Shown: in pieces, positions 33,533 to 42,663 of the stretch
How the letters are laid out: each line of letters starts with the position of its first letter
Numbering within the stretch: position 1 is the stretch's first letter
Assembly: GCA_965221185.1 (NCBI GenBank)
Contig: OZ244866.1
Span: 2,294,001 to 2,358,000, forward strand
Source of the DNA: Aldehydirespirator sp965221185
GTDB lineage: Bacteria > Actinomycetota > Acidimicrobiia > Acidimicrobiales > Aldehydirespiratoraceae
Length of the DNA: 64,000 nt
Reading direction: 5' to 3'
Notes under the pieces: generated by a model
Seen by the model: only the letters and a program-made list of their open reading frames with translations
Told to the model about the DNA's origin: nothing
Database searches by the model: none
Translations under genes and position numbers: made by a program

Positions 33533-34336
33533 CTACAGGCCGAAGGTGCCGTCGAGGCGAGTCTTCCAGTTGCCCGCCGCCACCGTGCCTCCGTCCACCA
33601 GGATGGACGCCCCGTTGACGAAGCTGGCCATGTCCGAGGCCAGGAACACGATCACAGCCGCGCACTCCTCCGTGTCGCCGGTGCGGCGCAGCGGGGTGGG
33701 GTGCAAGCCCTCCATCAATGAGCTGGACTGCTCGGCCAGGGCGGTGTCTCCGGGGGTGGGCATCATGTCGGGCGCCACGCAGTTGACCCTGATGCCCCGA
33801 TGGCCGTACTCCACGGCCAGGGTCTTGGTGAACTGCTCCACCGCGGCCTTCATCGCCGCGTAGACCGCGAACGCAGGGGCGGCGTGATAGGCCTCCACGG
33901 ACGTGACGTTGACGATTGCGCCGCCGTCCGACATCAGCGGGATGCCGTGGCGCACGCAGTTCGTGACCGTGGAGAAGTTCTCCCGGATCAGGGTGTGCTC
34001 CCCCTTGGGGGACACGTCGTCGAAACGAGCCCGGAAGGTCCCGCCCGCATTGTTGACAAGCACGTCGATGGGACCGAGCTCATCGTGGGTGCGCTGCAAG
34101 AAGGCGGCCACCGCGTCGTCGTCGCGGGCGTCGAGCACGTCAGACACGCAGCGGCGCCCCACCGCCTCCACCTGTTGAACCACATCGGGCAACAGCGCGG
34201 GATCCTTGTCGAACACGGCCACATGAGCGCCAAAGCGGGCCAGGGCCAGCGCGGTGGCCGCGCCTATCCCCCGGGCCGCGCCGGTCACCACCGCGACCCG
34301 GTCGGTGAGCAGGACGCTGTCGGGGGAAAGGTCCAT
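33533..34336 (-). CDS. SDR family oxidoreductase
   Basis: 267 aa classical SDR. VAVVTGAARGIGAATALALA, LVNNAGG, VYAAMKAAVEQFTKTLAVEYG (catalytic Tyr and Lys) and FVNGASILVDGG are present. ATG 34336 has GGGAG at proper spacing. Divergent from an enoyl-CoA hydratase, a common pairing in acyl-CoA or steroid catabolism, but substrate is unknown. The 117 bp downstream to the cupin hold no gene. Confidence 0.9.
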   Translation of the reverse strand: MDLSPDSVLLTDRVAVVTGAARGIGAATALALARFGAHVAVFDKDPALLPDVVQQVEAVGRRCVSDVLDARDDDAVAAFLQRTHDELGPIDVLVNNAGGTFRARFDDVSPKGEHTLIRENFSTVTNCVRHGIPLMSDGGAIVNVTSVEAYHAAPAFAVYAAMKAAVEQFTKTLAVEYGHRGIRVNCVAPDMMPTPGDTALAEQSSSLMEGLHPTPLRRTGDTEECAAVIVFLASDMASFVNGASILVDGGTVAAGNWKTRLDGTFGL

Positions 34337-34418
34337 CGGTCTCCCTTCGATGGTGCGTGACGATACCGCCGCACCGAGACCACTAGGGTTTGCGGGCCCG
34401 CTACGGGAGGAGACAGCT

Positions 34419-35195
34419 GTGGGTGACTTCGTTCGAGTCGAGACCAGCAGTGGAGTGGCCACGATCCGCATCGACCGGCCCAAGATGAACGCCTTCAACG
34501 TCCAGCTGCTCGACGAGCTGACCGAGGCCGCCAACGCCGTCGGAGCCGATCCCGATGTGAGGGCGGCAGTGGTGTGGGGCGGGCCCAGGATCTTCGCGGC
34601 CGGCGCCGACATCGGGCGCTTCACCGGCCTCGACCCGGCGGGAGCCAGGATTCTGTCGCGCCACTTCAACGATGCCTTCCTGGCGGTGGAGAACATGCCC
34701 CAGATCACGGTGTCGGCCGTCAACGGCTACGCGCTCGGCGGCGGCATGGAACTGGCCATGGCCACCGATTTCAGGGTGGCCGCCGAGGACGCGGTGCTCG
34801 GCCAGCCCGAGATCCGCCTCGGGATCATCCCCGGCGGCGGAGGCACCCAGCGCTTGCCCCGCCTGGTGGGCGTCACCCGAGCCAAGGAGATCATCTACAC
34901 CGGACGCAACGTGTATCCGGACGAGGCCCTCGACATCGGCCTCATCTCAGCGGTGCATCCCCCCGACGAGACCTACGACGCCGCGGTGGAGATGGCCGCG
35001 GGCTACGCCGCGGGCCCGGCCGCGCTGCGCATGGCCAAGCAATCGGTGATGGACGGCCTGGCCCTGCCGCTAGCCGACGCGGTGGCCCGCGAGACCGAGC
35101 ACTTCGGCGACTGCTTCGCCACCTACGACGCCGCCATCGGAGTGGCCAGCTTCCTGGAAAAGGGCCCCGGCAAGGCCGCCTTCACGGGTCGCTAG
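34419..35195 (+). CDS. Enoyl-CoA hydratase
   Basis: 258 aa crotonase with an intact active site. IFAAGADIGRF and NGYALGGGMELAMATDFRVA give the oxyanion hole and first catalytic Glu region, GQPEIRLGIIPGGGGTQRLPRL the second Glu. It hydrates trans-2-enoyl-CoA in beta-oxidation-like pathways. GTG 34419 has GGGAGGAG upstream. Divergent from the SDR gene, with an 82-bp gap likely holding both promoters. Confidence 0.92.
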   Translation: MGDFVRVETSSGVATIRIDRPKMNAFNVQLLDELTEAANAVGADPDVRAAVVWGGPRIFAAGADIGRFTGLDPAGARILSRHFNDAFLAVENMPQITVSAVNGYALGGGMELAMATDFRVAAEDAVLGQPEIRLGIIPGGGGTQRLPRLVGVTRAKEIIYTGRNVYPDEALDIGLISAVHPPDETYDAAVEMAAGYAAGPAALRMAKQSVMDGLALPLADAVARETEHFGDCFATYDAAIGVASFLEKGPGKAAFTGR

Positions 35196-35211
35196 CGCGG
35201 TCCGGCCGGCC

Positions 35212-36110
35212 TTAGGCGAGGTCGTGTTCCTCCAGGAACTCGACGGTCATGGCGGCGCACCTCTCCGGCATCTCCAACTGGAGGAAGTGCGTCGTGTCCG
35301 GGATGAAGTCGTAGTCCAGCTCAAGGAGGGTGCTCAGGTCCATGCTGGGCAGGAATGAGAACGCGGCGGTCGGATCGGCGCCGATCACCTTGATGGGGAT
35401 CTCGATCGACTGCAGCACCTCGGGCGCCTGCATCGACCACCCGAAGTAGTACTCGGAGAGCTGAGCCTCATGCTCGGGCGGGCAGCACAGCTCGAAGCCC
35501 CCCTCGGAAGCGGGACGCAACGTCGTCTCCGCGAACAGCATCAGTGTCTCACGGGGAACCAGGGAAAAGCCGAAGCCCGGCTGAGCGACTCAAAGAGAAC
35601 CTCACGGCTGTCAAAGGAGCCCTGGCGGCGGCGGGCGACCTTGGCGAAACGCTGGGCCACGGCCTCCATCTGGCCGAGGTCGTAACCGGGCGGATAGATC
35701 GGCGGGTCGAACAGGACCATCGCCGCGAACGTCGCTTCCTGCTGCTCGTGCATCAGGACCGTGATAGTCGACGATGAATGGAAGACGGCGACACTCGGCT
35801 TCGGGCCGAAGTTCTCATCGACCGCCCGCAGGATGCGCCGGTTGTCGACCACGAGAGTGGGCATGTTGTGGGCGCGCAGCGGGCTTACGGGGTTCCACCC
35901 GTGGCTTCGCAGGTCGTACACGACGACGTCGAACCGGTCCGTGAGCAGCGACCAGTACGGGTAGTACAAGTCGGTGGCGAAACCGCAACCGTGGCTGAGC
36001 ACCAAGCGGGGACCCGCCGGGTTGCCATGCCTGCGGATGATCGTGGTCGCGCCGTCATCCATGCGGACCTCGGCCGTTGCCAGCGGTTCGGGCAGTTCCC
36101 AGCGGTCCAC
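35212..36110 (-). pseudogene. Alpha/beta hydrolase interrupted by a frameshift
   Basis: Two frames together make one hydrolase of about 297 aa. The first part (ATG 36110) has LVLSHGCGFATDLYYPYWSL, VVYDLRSHGWNPV and VAVFHSSSTITVLMHEQ with the nucleophile Ser, then ends AFPWFPVRH and a stop at 35541. The other frame continues PRETLMLFAETTLRPASE with DTTHFLQLEMPERCAAM bearing the catalytic His. The shift is at or near a CCCC run. It may be a real inactivation, a sequencing indel, or two coupled pieces, since TGATG links them. Confidence 0.75.
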
Positions 36111-36154
36111 AGGCGCAGTATCTCAGATAGCGCCGCCTCGTTCCCGAAGGGCGC

Positions 36155-36943
36155 TCACTCCACCTCGAGGCGGTTGAGCCTGATCGCGGCCAGGGCCAGG
36201 CCCGCGACTGCCACCGCGGCCAGCACCACCAGCGCGGTGGTGGTCGTATGGGCGTCGAAGCCGTAGTCGACCTCGGCGACGCGGCTGAGCACCGACCGGG
36301 TGTAGCCCCTCAGCGACAGGCGGGCCGCGAAGTCTCCCAGACCCACGGCCAGGCCCTCCCACAGCAGCACGTAGCCGATGCCCCACATGATCGGCTTCTT
36401 GACGAGCAGCCCCACCAGCACGAACAGCGACGAGTAGGCCGCGGTGCCCAGCGCGGCCGCGGCCGCGGCCGCGAGGGCCAGGTCGGCGGACCCTGCCACA
36501 CGGTCGGCGGCCAGCCACCCGCCCACCGCGGTCGGGATCACCGTCAGGGGCAGCGCCGCGGTGGCCGCCGCGGCGGCGGCCCCCGCGACGATCGGACCGC
36601 GGGCCATGGGGCGCAGCCACAGGTAGACGAGGGTGCCGTCCTCGCGGGTCTCGCCCAGCACCGAGGAGCCGAACACCAGCGCCACGATGGGCACGATGAT
36701 GATCAACCCGAAGCCGTCGGCGTAGCCGGCGCCGTCTCTCAACAGCCCGGCTACGCCCCGTTCGCCGTCGTCGGCGGCGAGACCGACGAGCCAGCCCACC
36801 AGGATCATCAGCGCGCCCAGCGCGCCCAGCGCGGCGACCTTTCCCGGCGTAACGACCTGGCGAACCAGCACGCGGTAGGTCAGCGCCGCGGCCCGGAGGC
36901 TGGGCACATGTCGCCGCACCCGGTCGACGATTGGCGCGGTCAT
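36155..36943 (-). CDS. ABC-2 type transporter permease (second pair)
   Basis: 262 aa with about six membrane segments (GALGALMILVGWLVGLAA, FGLIIIVPIVALVFGSSVLG, and a C-terminal TTALVVLAAVAVAGLALAAI). GETREDGTLVYLWLRPMAR between helices is typical of ABC-2 exporters. ATG 36943 overlaps the stop of its ATPase (ATGA). Last gene of the four-gene operon. Confidence 0.85.
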   Translation of the reverse strand: MTAPIVDRVRRHVPSLRAAALTYRVLVRQVVTPGKVAALGALGALMILVGWLVGLAADDGERGVAGLLRDGAGYADGFGLIIIVPIVALVFGSSVLGETREDGTLVYLWLRPMARGPIVAGAAAAAATAALPLTVIPTAVGGWLAADRVAGSADLALAAAAAAALGTAAYSSLFVLVGLLVKKPIMWGIGYVLLWEGLAVGLGDFAARLSLRGYTRSVLSRVAEVDYGFDAHTTTTALVVLAAVAVAGLALAAIRLNRLEVE

Positions 36944-37974
36944 CGCTTCTCCACCAGGTAGCGGAACACCGACTCGAGGTCCTCGTCGAGGGGGGCGACC
37001 CGCGACAGGCGGGCTTCGAGCCGCTGGGCCAGCGGGGCGACCTCCCGGCCGAGGCGGTCGACGTCGCGGGTGTCCACGACGAGCGAGTCCGCACCGACGC
37101 TCACGCCCACGGCGGTGCCCGACTCCACCAGGGCGGCCGCGAACTGGCGGGGCCGGTCGACGGCGATGCGGATGCGGTGGGGGCGGTCGTCCATCAGGTC
37201 GCGCAGCTCGCGGTAGTCGCCGGTGGCGGCCAGGCGTCCCTGGGCGATCATGAGGATCCGAGACCCGAGGCGGGCGACCTCCTCGAGAACGTGACTCGAC
37301 ACCAGCACGCAGCGGCCCTCGTCGCCCAGCCCGTGGAACAGCTCGATCATGCGGCGCCGCTGCACGGGGTCGAGCCCGGTGAGGGGCTCGTCGAGGATCA
37401 GCACCTCGGGGTCGTGCACCAGCGCGGCGGCCAGCTTCACCCGCTGGCGCATGCCCTTGGAGAATCCCGACACCGACCTGGAGTCATCGGCGTCGAGGTT
37501 CACCACTTCCAGAGCCCGCCGGGCGGCGCTCTCGGGCTCGGGAACAGCTTCGGTGGCCGCGGCAAACGACACGAACTCCCACGCGCTGAGCCGGTCGAAC
37601 AGGCCGTCCTGCTGGGGGGCGAGGCCGATGCGGCCCCGCACGTCACGGTCGCGGCGGGCGTCCGCGCCCAGCACCCGGACGGTGCCCTTGGAGGGCGGGG
37701 TCAGCCCGCACATGAGCCTGAACAGGGTGGACTTGCCCGCTCCGTTGGGCCCGAGCAGGGCGGTCACCCCGGCCCGCACCGAGAAGCTCACGTCGGACAC
37801 CGCCACCACGTCTCCGAACACCTTCGACACGCCGTTCACCTCGACCATGGCCGAGCCGTTGGGCGGCAACGGCGGCGGGGGCTGAGCCCGGCCAGCCGCG
37901 GGTGCTCCGGCGGGCGGTGCCGGCGCGGGGACCGGTCGTTCCGGAGGCTTCGGAGCGGGCGGGTTTGTGCTCAT
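36940..37974 (-). CDS. ABC-2 type transporter ATP-binding protein (second pair)
   Basis: 344 aa. A Pro-rich N-terminal tail of about 40 residues (PAPAPPAGAPAAGRAQPPPP) precedes a standard ATPase: LLGPNGAGKSTLFRL (Walker A), FSKGMRQRVKLAAAL (signature variant), LILDEPLTGLDP (Walker B) and SSHVLEEV. A C-terminal domain of about 90 residues follows. ATG 37974 overlaps the previous stop, with ATGA at both junctions, so translation is coupled through the operon. The Pro-rich tail is unusual. Confidence 0.9.
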   Translation of the reverse strand: MSTNPPAPKPPERPVPAPAPPAGAPAAGRAQPPPPLPPNGSAMVEVNGVSKVFGDVVAVSDVSFSVRAGVTALLGPNGAGKSTLFRLMCGLTPPSKGTVRVLGADARRDRDVRGRIGLAPQQDGLFDRLSAWEFVSFAAATEAVPEPESAARRALEVVNLDADDSRSVSGFSKGMRQRVKLAAALVHDPEVLILDEPLTGLDPVQRRRMIELFHGLGDEGRCVLVSSHVLEEVARLGSRILMIAQGRLAATGDYRELRDLMDDRPHRIRIAVDRPRQFAAALVESGTAVGVSVGADSLVVDTRDVDRLGREVAPLAQRLEARLSRVAPLDEDLESVFRYLVEKR

Positions 37975-38936
37975 CGGCTCAGTGCCAGTCGCCGGTAGCG
38001 CCACCACACGACGCCTGATCCCAGGGCCACCCACCCCAGATTGGCCGCAGCCACGAACATCGTGGACAGCTGGTCCCGTCCGGCCCCGGGCCGGAAGTCA
38101 CCTTCTTCCGAGGGAGCCTGCTCTCCAATAGGATCCAACCCCTCGACCGAGTAGATCCTGTTCTTGAGCTCGTCGGAGATCCCTCCGAGGTCGAAGGCGT
38201 AGACGCGCTCGCTCATCTCGGCGGCCTCCACCAGTGCCAGTGTCACGAACCCGCTGCCCCACAGCAGCAGGATCACCCCCACCGAGGCGAAGGCTCGGCG
38301 GTCGGTGAGGCTGGCCGCGGCCAGGCTGGCCGCCGTGAACGCGGCCGATATGGCTGCCCCCGACGCGATGATCTGCACGAAGATCTTGAGCCACTCGATG
38401 AGGCCGTCAGGCCCGGAGCCCTCGATGGTGTAGGCCACCAGCAGGAACAGCACCGGTCCGACAGTCAGGACGCCCAGTGTCAGCGCCACGGCCAGCGCCT
38501 TGGAGGTCAGGTAGCTCCAGCGCTCCAGGGGTGTTGACAGGTACAGAGGCAGCATCCCGTTGCGGCGGTCGGACACGAGGATGTCGGGCACGACGATGCC
38601 GCAGTAGAAGAACAGGGCGGTGGTGATGAAGCCGTAGTACTGGTGGTAGTCGGGCAGGATCTCTTCTTCGATGATGTCTACGTTGAGCACCACGGCAAGG
38701 CCGACGAAGACCACCGCCGGCACCAGCGCGATGACCACGGCCAGCCAGGGCAGGATCTTGTGGCGCGCCGGGCGGCCGAGGCCGAGGGTGTGGCGCACCG
38801 AGTAGCGCACAACCGAGCGGACCGCTCCCGGCAGGCCGGTGCGCGGGCCGTCGTAGGACCGGTAGCCCTGGTCGATGATCCGAGCGGTGTCGGCCGTGTC
38901 GCCGGGGGAGGCCACGCCGGCCGCGGGGTCGCTCAT
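37971..38936 (-). CDS. ABC-2 type transporter permease (first pair)
   Basis: 321 aa with about six membrane segments (WLAVVIALVPAVVFVGLAVV, GFITTALFFYCGIVVPDILV, VALTLGVLTVGPVLFLLVAY, and others). SDRRNGMLPLYLSTPLERWSY is a typical ABC-2 cytoplasmic loop. The N-terminus includes IIDQGYRSYDGPRTG. It probably moves a hydrophobic compound, lipid or peptide out of the cell. Confidence 0.85.
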   Translation of the reverse strand: MSDPAAGVASPGDTADTARIIDQGYRSYDGPRTGLPGAVRSVVRYSVRHTLGLGRPARHKILPWLAVVIALVPAVVFVGLAVVLNVDIIEEEILPDYHQYYGFITTALFFYCGIVVPDILVSDRRNGMLPLYLSTPLERWSYLTSKALAVALTLGVLTVGPVLFLLVAYTIEGSGPDGLIEWLKIFVQIIASGAAISAAFTAASLAAASLTDRRAFASVGVILLLWGSGFVTLALVEAAEMSERVYAFDLGGISDELKNRIYSVEGLDPIGEQAPSEEGDFRPGAGRDQLSTMFVAAANLGWVALGSGVVWWRYRRLALSR

Positions 38937-39856
38937 CGGGGGGCGTCCTCGAAGAGGTCCTCGAGCGTGCGGCGCCGGGTCTCCAAGCGACGGATGCGAG
39001 CCCCGGCCGCGGCCACCGCGTCGCGGGAACGGTCGCAGAGGTCGTCGAACTCCGCGCCCCGCAGCCTCAGGGTCGTCTGCTGGCGCCGCACCTCCAACCC
39101 GCCCGAGCGGAGCGTCTCCTCGACCGCCTCGACGGAGCCGGCCGGCTCGGCCACATCCACCAACTCGAGTGTGATCCCGTCGCTCTCACCGATCAGCTCA
39201 GAGATGGGCCCGCAGGCGACCAGCCGGCCGGCGTCGAGCGCCACAACGTGGTCGCACACCCGCTCTACCTCCTCGAGCACGTGCGACGACAGCACCACGT
39301 TCATCGAGAAGTCGCGGCTGATCTGGCCGATGAGGGTCAGCATCTCGCTGCGCTGCACCGGGTCGAGGCCGTCGGTGGGCTCGTCGAGCAGCACCAGCTT
39401 GGGGTCCGAGGCGATGGCCTGGGCCAGCTTCACCCGCTGGCGTTGGCCCGTGGACATCGTGCCCAGGGCGCGGGTCCGCTCCTCGCCCAGCCCGACCAGC
39501 CAGAGGCTGTCGGAGGCCCGGTTGCGGGCCTCGTTGCGGGGCAGGCCCTGGACCTCGGCGAGGTGGCGGACGAAGTCGACGGCCCTCATCTCGTCGGGCA
39601 GCACGTTGCGCTCGGGCGCGAATCCCACCATGGCCCTCAGCTTGTGGCCGGCCTTCTGGGGATCGAAACCCATCACCGTCACCGATCCCGATGTGGGGAT
39701 GCGCAGGCCGAGCATGGCGCTCAGCAGGGTGGTCTTGCCCGCGCCGTTGGCCCCGACGAGCCCGGTCACGCCGGGCTGCATCTGCAGGTCGAGGCCGTCG
39801 AGGGCCACGGTGGGGCCGAAGCGCTGCGTCAGCGCCTGCGTCTCGACGATGGTCAC
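38933..39856 (-). CDS. ABC-2 type transporter ATP-binding protein (first pair)
   Basis: 307 aa. GLVGANGAGKTTLLSAMLGL (Walker A), MSTGQRQRVKLAQAI (signature), LVLLDEPTDGLDP (Walker B) and LSSHVLEEVERV (switch His) are intact. GTG 39856 matches the family start; the frame stays open to 39961 with a low-complexity extension, so a longer product is possible. First gene of a compact four-gene exporter operon in which the four proteins form two ATPase-permease pairs. Confidence 0.88.
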   Translation of the reverse strand: MTIVETQALTQRFGPTVALDGLDLQMQPGVTGLVGANGAGKTTLLSAMLGLRIPTSGSVTVMGFDPQKAGHKLRAMVGFAPERNVLPDEMRAVDFVRHLAEVQGLPRNEARNRASDSLWLVGLGEERTRALGTMSTGQRQRVKLAQAIASDPKLVLLDEPTDGLDPVQRSEMLTLIGQISRDFSMNVVLSSHVLEEVERVCDHVVALDAGRLVACGPISELIGESDGITLELVDVAEPAGSVEAVEETLRSGGLEVRRQQTTLRLRGAEFDDLCDRSRDAVAAAGARIRRLETRRRTLEDLFEDAPR

Positions 39857-40053
39857 CCGCGGAGCATACGGCCGGCCGGCTCCGTTGCTGCCCGAGGCCT
39901 GCGGCCCCGAGGCTGTGCCGTTCACACGTCCACTGTGCGGCCCGCCGGCCTCGCCGCCCAATCGGGGATGTCCCTGAAATTCCCCCGAGGGCCTCTGCCG
40001 CCGTCGGGGTGGGTCGCGTCCCAGGAACGACCCACCGATGGTCGCAAGGCTGT

Positions 40054-42069
40054 TCAGACGAGTAAGGGATCCGTGAGGATCTCGACTAGGGCGGGGCCCT
40101 GGTGGTCAAGGGCCGCGGCGACGGCGCCGTCGAGCTGACCACCGACGGCCACGCGGAAGCCGCGGGCGCCGCAGAGCTCGGCGAAGGCGGCGAAGTCGGG
40201 GTTGTTCAGGGAGGTCTGCCACACGTCGAGCTCCGCGGCCCGCTGCTCCTTGGAGATCTTGCCCAACTCGTTGTTGTTCAACAGCACGTGGGTGATGTCC
40301 ATGCCGTGTTTGGCCGCGGTAGTGAGCTCCATGGCGTACTGGCCGAACCCGCCGTCGCCCGACACCGACACCACCGCTCGGCCGGCGTGCTCGGGGCGGC
40401 GCTGGGTGGCGGCCCAGCAGCCCATGGCCGCGGGCAGGGCGAAGCCGATGGATCCCAGGTAGCCCGACATCAGCACGGTCTGGCCCCTGGTCTCGAAGTA
40501 GCGGCCGAAGGAGTAGGCGTGGTTGCCCACGTCCACCGCCATGACGGCGTCGGCGGGCACCAGCCGGCTGAGCGCGTCGAACACCGACGCCGCGTTGAGG
40601 CCCTCGCCGCGGTCGTCGGCCCGGCGCCGGGCCTTCTCATCGCGCCAGATGGCCCACCGCTCGGCGACCTCGGGCCGCAGGTCCCGGCACCGGCGATCAT
40701 CGGGCATCGTCTGGGCCAGGGCCAGGGCCGCCACCCCGACCTCGGCCAGCACGGGCACGTCCACGGAATGGAACCGGCCCAGCGCCATGGGGTCGAAGTC
40801 GACCTGCACGATGGGCTTGTAGTCGGCGATGCCGGTGTGGTTGGCGAACGACACCCCGAAGGTCAACAGCAGGTCGGCCTCGTTCATGAACCAGCTGGCG
40901 ATGGGAGTGCCCGAGCGGCCCAGCACGCCGCAGGCCAGCGGATGGCGGTCCCCGATCAGGCCCTTGCCCTTGAACGTGGTCGCCACCGGCGCGCCCAGCT
41001 CCTCGGCCAGGGCAACGATGTCGGCCATGGCCGAGCGGGCGCCGTGGCCCACGATGATCAGCGGTCGTTCCGCCCCGGCCACCGCCTTGACCGCGGCGGC
41101 CAGAGCCTCGGCTGGCGGTTCGACGGCCCGCGAGCCGGTGCGCCCCTGCGGGGAGCCGGGCGAGCCGGCCGCGCCGTCGGGCGCGGGCAACTCCTGCACC
41201 TCGTCGGGCAGCACCAGGTGGGCCACGTCGCGTTCGACGATGGCGGTCTTGCAGGCCAGGGTCATCAGCTCCGCGTAGTTGGAGCCGGCCTGCACCGTCT
41301 GGGAGTAGCGGGCCACGTCAGCGAAGGCAGCCGACAGGTCGGTGTCCTGGAAGGCGCCCCGGCCCCGCACCTTCGACGGCACCTGGCCCGACAGGGCCAG
41401 CACCGGGGCCCGATCCATCTTGGCGTCGTAGAGGCCGGTGAGCAGGTTTGTGGAGCCCGGGCCGGCGATGGCGAAGCAGGCGGCCAGCCCGCCGGTGAGC
41501 TTGCCGTAGGCGCAGGCCGCGAACGAGGCGGCTCCCTCGTGGCGGATGCCGACGAAAGTGACGTCGCCCCGGGCCTCCCCGGCCCGCAGGGCGTCGGCGA
41601 ACCCCAGATTGGAGTGGCCGACCATGCCGAAGACGTGGGTCACTCCCCACGCGACCATCGTCTCCACTAGCGCGTCGGAGACGGTCCGGGACCGGGGCCG
41701 CTCCACGGGCAGGGCCGCGTACACGCCGTCGGCCCGCACCTCGGTGCGGTAGGCGGCCGGTGCGTCGCTGAAGGGCGGTGGGGGCTTGCCGTTCTTGGGC
41801 GAGTAGTCATAGCCGTGCCACGGGCAGCGCAGCCATCCGCCCTCAATCGACCCTTCCCCCAGCGGGCCGCCCTGGTGGGGGCAGGCATTGCCGAGGCATC
41901 CATAGCCGCCATCGGCGGTGCGGGTGACGCACAGGCTCTCGTGACCGACGGTCACGGTCACCACCCGCCCCTCGGGGAGTTCGTCGGGGCCGACGACCCG
42001 GTGCCAGGCGAACTCGCCTTCGGGAAGCGTCGGCTCAGCGACATTGGGCACCGGGGACTCAGATGCCAT
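40054..42069 (-). CDS. Rieske-TPP-dependent enzyme fusion
   Basis: 671 aa. Residues 20-125 form a Rieske [2Fe-2S] domain with CPH (Cys63, His65) and CPWH (Cys82, His85). Residues 130-670 are a pyruvate oxidase/acetolactate synthase-like TPP enzyme: GVTHVFGMVGHSNLGFADAL, GIRHEGAASFAACAYGKLTG (cofactor-activating Glu), IAGPGSTNLLTGLYDAKMD and the TPP site VSGDGGFGQYAMEL with NNNELGKISKEQR. ATG 42069 has GGAG seven bases upstream. Possibly a 2-oxoacid decarboxylase or oxidase whose electrons pass through the fused cluster (inference). Unusual architecture. Confidence 0.85.
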   Translation of the reverse strand: MASESPVPNVAEPTLPEGEFAWHRVVGPDELPEGRVVTVTVGHESLCVTRTADGGYGCLGNACPHQGGPLGEGSIEGGWLRCPWHGYDYSPKNGKPPPPFSDAPAAYRTEVRADGVYAALPVERPRSRTVSDALVETMVAWGVTHVFGMVGHSNLGFADALRAGEARGDVTFVGIRHEGAASFAACAYGKLTGGLAACFAIAGPGSTNLLTGLYDAKMDRAPVLALSGQVPSKVRGRGAFQDTDLSAAFADVARYSQTVQAGSNYAELMTLACKTAIVERDVAHLVLPDEVQELPAPDGAAGSPGSPQGRTGSRAVEPPAEALAAAVKAVAGAERPLIIVGHGARSAMADIVALAEELGAPVATTFKGKGLIGDRHPLACGVLGRSGTPIASWFMNEADLLLTFGVSFANHTGIADYKPIVQVDFDPMALGRFHSVDVPVLAEVGVAALALAQTMPDDRRCRDLRPEVAERWAIWRDEKARRRADDRGEGLNAASVFDALSRLVPADAVMAVDVGNHAYSFGRYFETRGQTVLMSGYLGSIGFALPAAMGCWAATQRRPEHAGRAVVSVSGDGGFGQYAMELTTAAKHGMDITHVLLNNNELGKISKEQRAAELDVWQTSLNNPDFAAFAELCGARGFRVAVGGQLDGAVAAALDHQGPALVEILTDPLLV

Positions 42070-42100
42070 CAGCACACTCCGTCTTGCATGGGGCTTGGAG

Positions 42101-42119
42101 CGCGACCCTACCGGTCGCG
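42101..42119. promoter_or_regulatory. Perfect hairpin between the Rieske-TPP gene and hicA
   Basis: CGCGACC and GGTCGCG form a 7-bp stem with a 5-nt loop, 32 bp upstream of the Rieske-TPP start. The following 80 bp up to hicA are AT-rich (TGAAATATCATATTG), so a promoter for hicA is likely there. Confidence 0.35.
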
Positions 42120-42208
42120 ATCTGTGCCCCTCGCTTGCCTCTTGACCGTGTCTCATTTCTCACGTTGCGCGTTCCGAAGTCAGAATCAATGAAATATCAT
42201 ATTGTTCT

Positions 42209-42454
42209 GTGAATCGCAGAGACAAGGCGATTGCCAGAGCGAAGAACGACCCCCACAATGTCGAGTGGAGCGACCTTGAGGCCATGTGCGGGAGGTACTT
42301 CGGCGAGCCGATCCGGCGCAAAGGCGGCCATGTGATGTTTCAGCTTCCCTGGGATGGCGACCCACTGCTGAACATTCAACGCCGGGGCAAGCAAGCGAAG
42401 CCTGAGCAGGTCAAGGACGCGGTGAGAGCCATAGAAAGGCTGCTTGATCAATGA
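42209..42454 (+). CDS. hicA: HicA-family toxin
   Basis: 81 aa. The HicA fold is visible in EPIRRKGGHVMFQLPW, where the His is the expected catalytic residue, and in RRGKQAKPEQVKDAVRAIER at the C-terminus. HicA toxins are small double-stranded RNA-binding-fold mRNA interferases. GTG 42209 follows an AT-rich promoter-like stretch. The stop overlaps the hicB ATG (ATGA), the usual toxin-first order of HicAB. Confidence 0.8.
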   Translation: MNRRDKAIARAKNDPHNVEWSDLEAMCGRYFGEPIRRKGGHVMFQLPWDGDPLLNIQRRGKQAKPEQVKDAVRAIERLLDQ

Positions 42455-42663
42455 CCTATGCGAACAGCTACAGGTACACGGCCCATTGGTCGGCGGACGA
42501 CCAGGAATGGGTGGGTCGCTGCGACGCCTTCCCGTCGCTCAGCTGGCTTGCGCCCGACCGGGACGAGGCGCTGGCCGGCATCAAGGACTTGGTTACGGAC
42601 GGTGTCGCCGCCCTCGAAAGCCTTGGGAGAACACCGAAGCACCCCTCCGGGAGGAGCCAATGA
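42451..42663 (+). CDS. hicB: HicB-family antitoxin
   Basis: 70 aa. YRYTAHWSADDQEWVGRCDA then FPSLSWLAPDRDEALAGIKD is the degenerate-RNase-H fold typical of HicB. No DNA-binding domain is visible after it, and the last residues (RTPKHPSGRSQ) overlap the start of a truncated gene by ATGA, so the natural C-terminus may have been altered at a recombination junction. Confidence 0.8.
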   Translation: MTYANSYRYTAHWSADDQEWVGRCDAFPSLSWLAPDRDEALAGIKDLVTDGVAALESLGRTPKHPSGRSQ

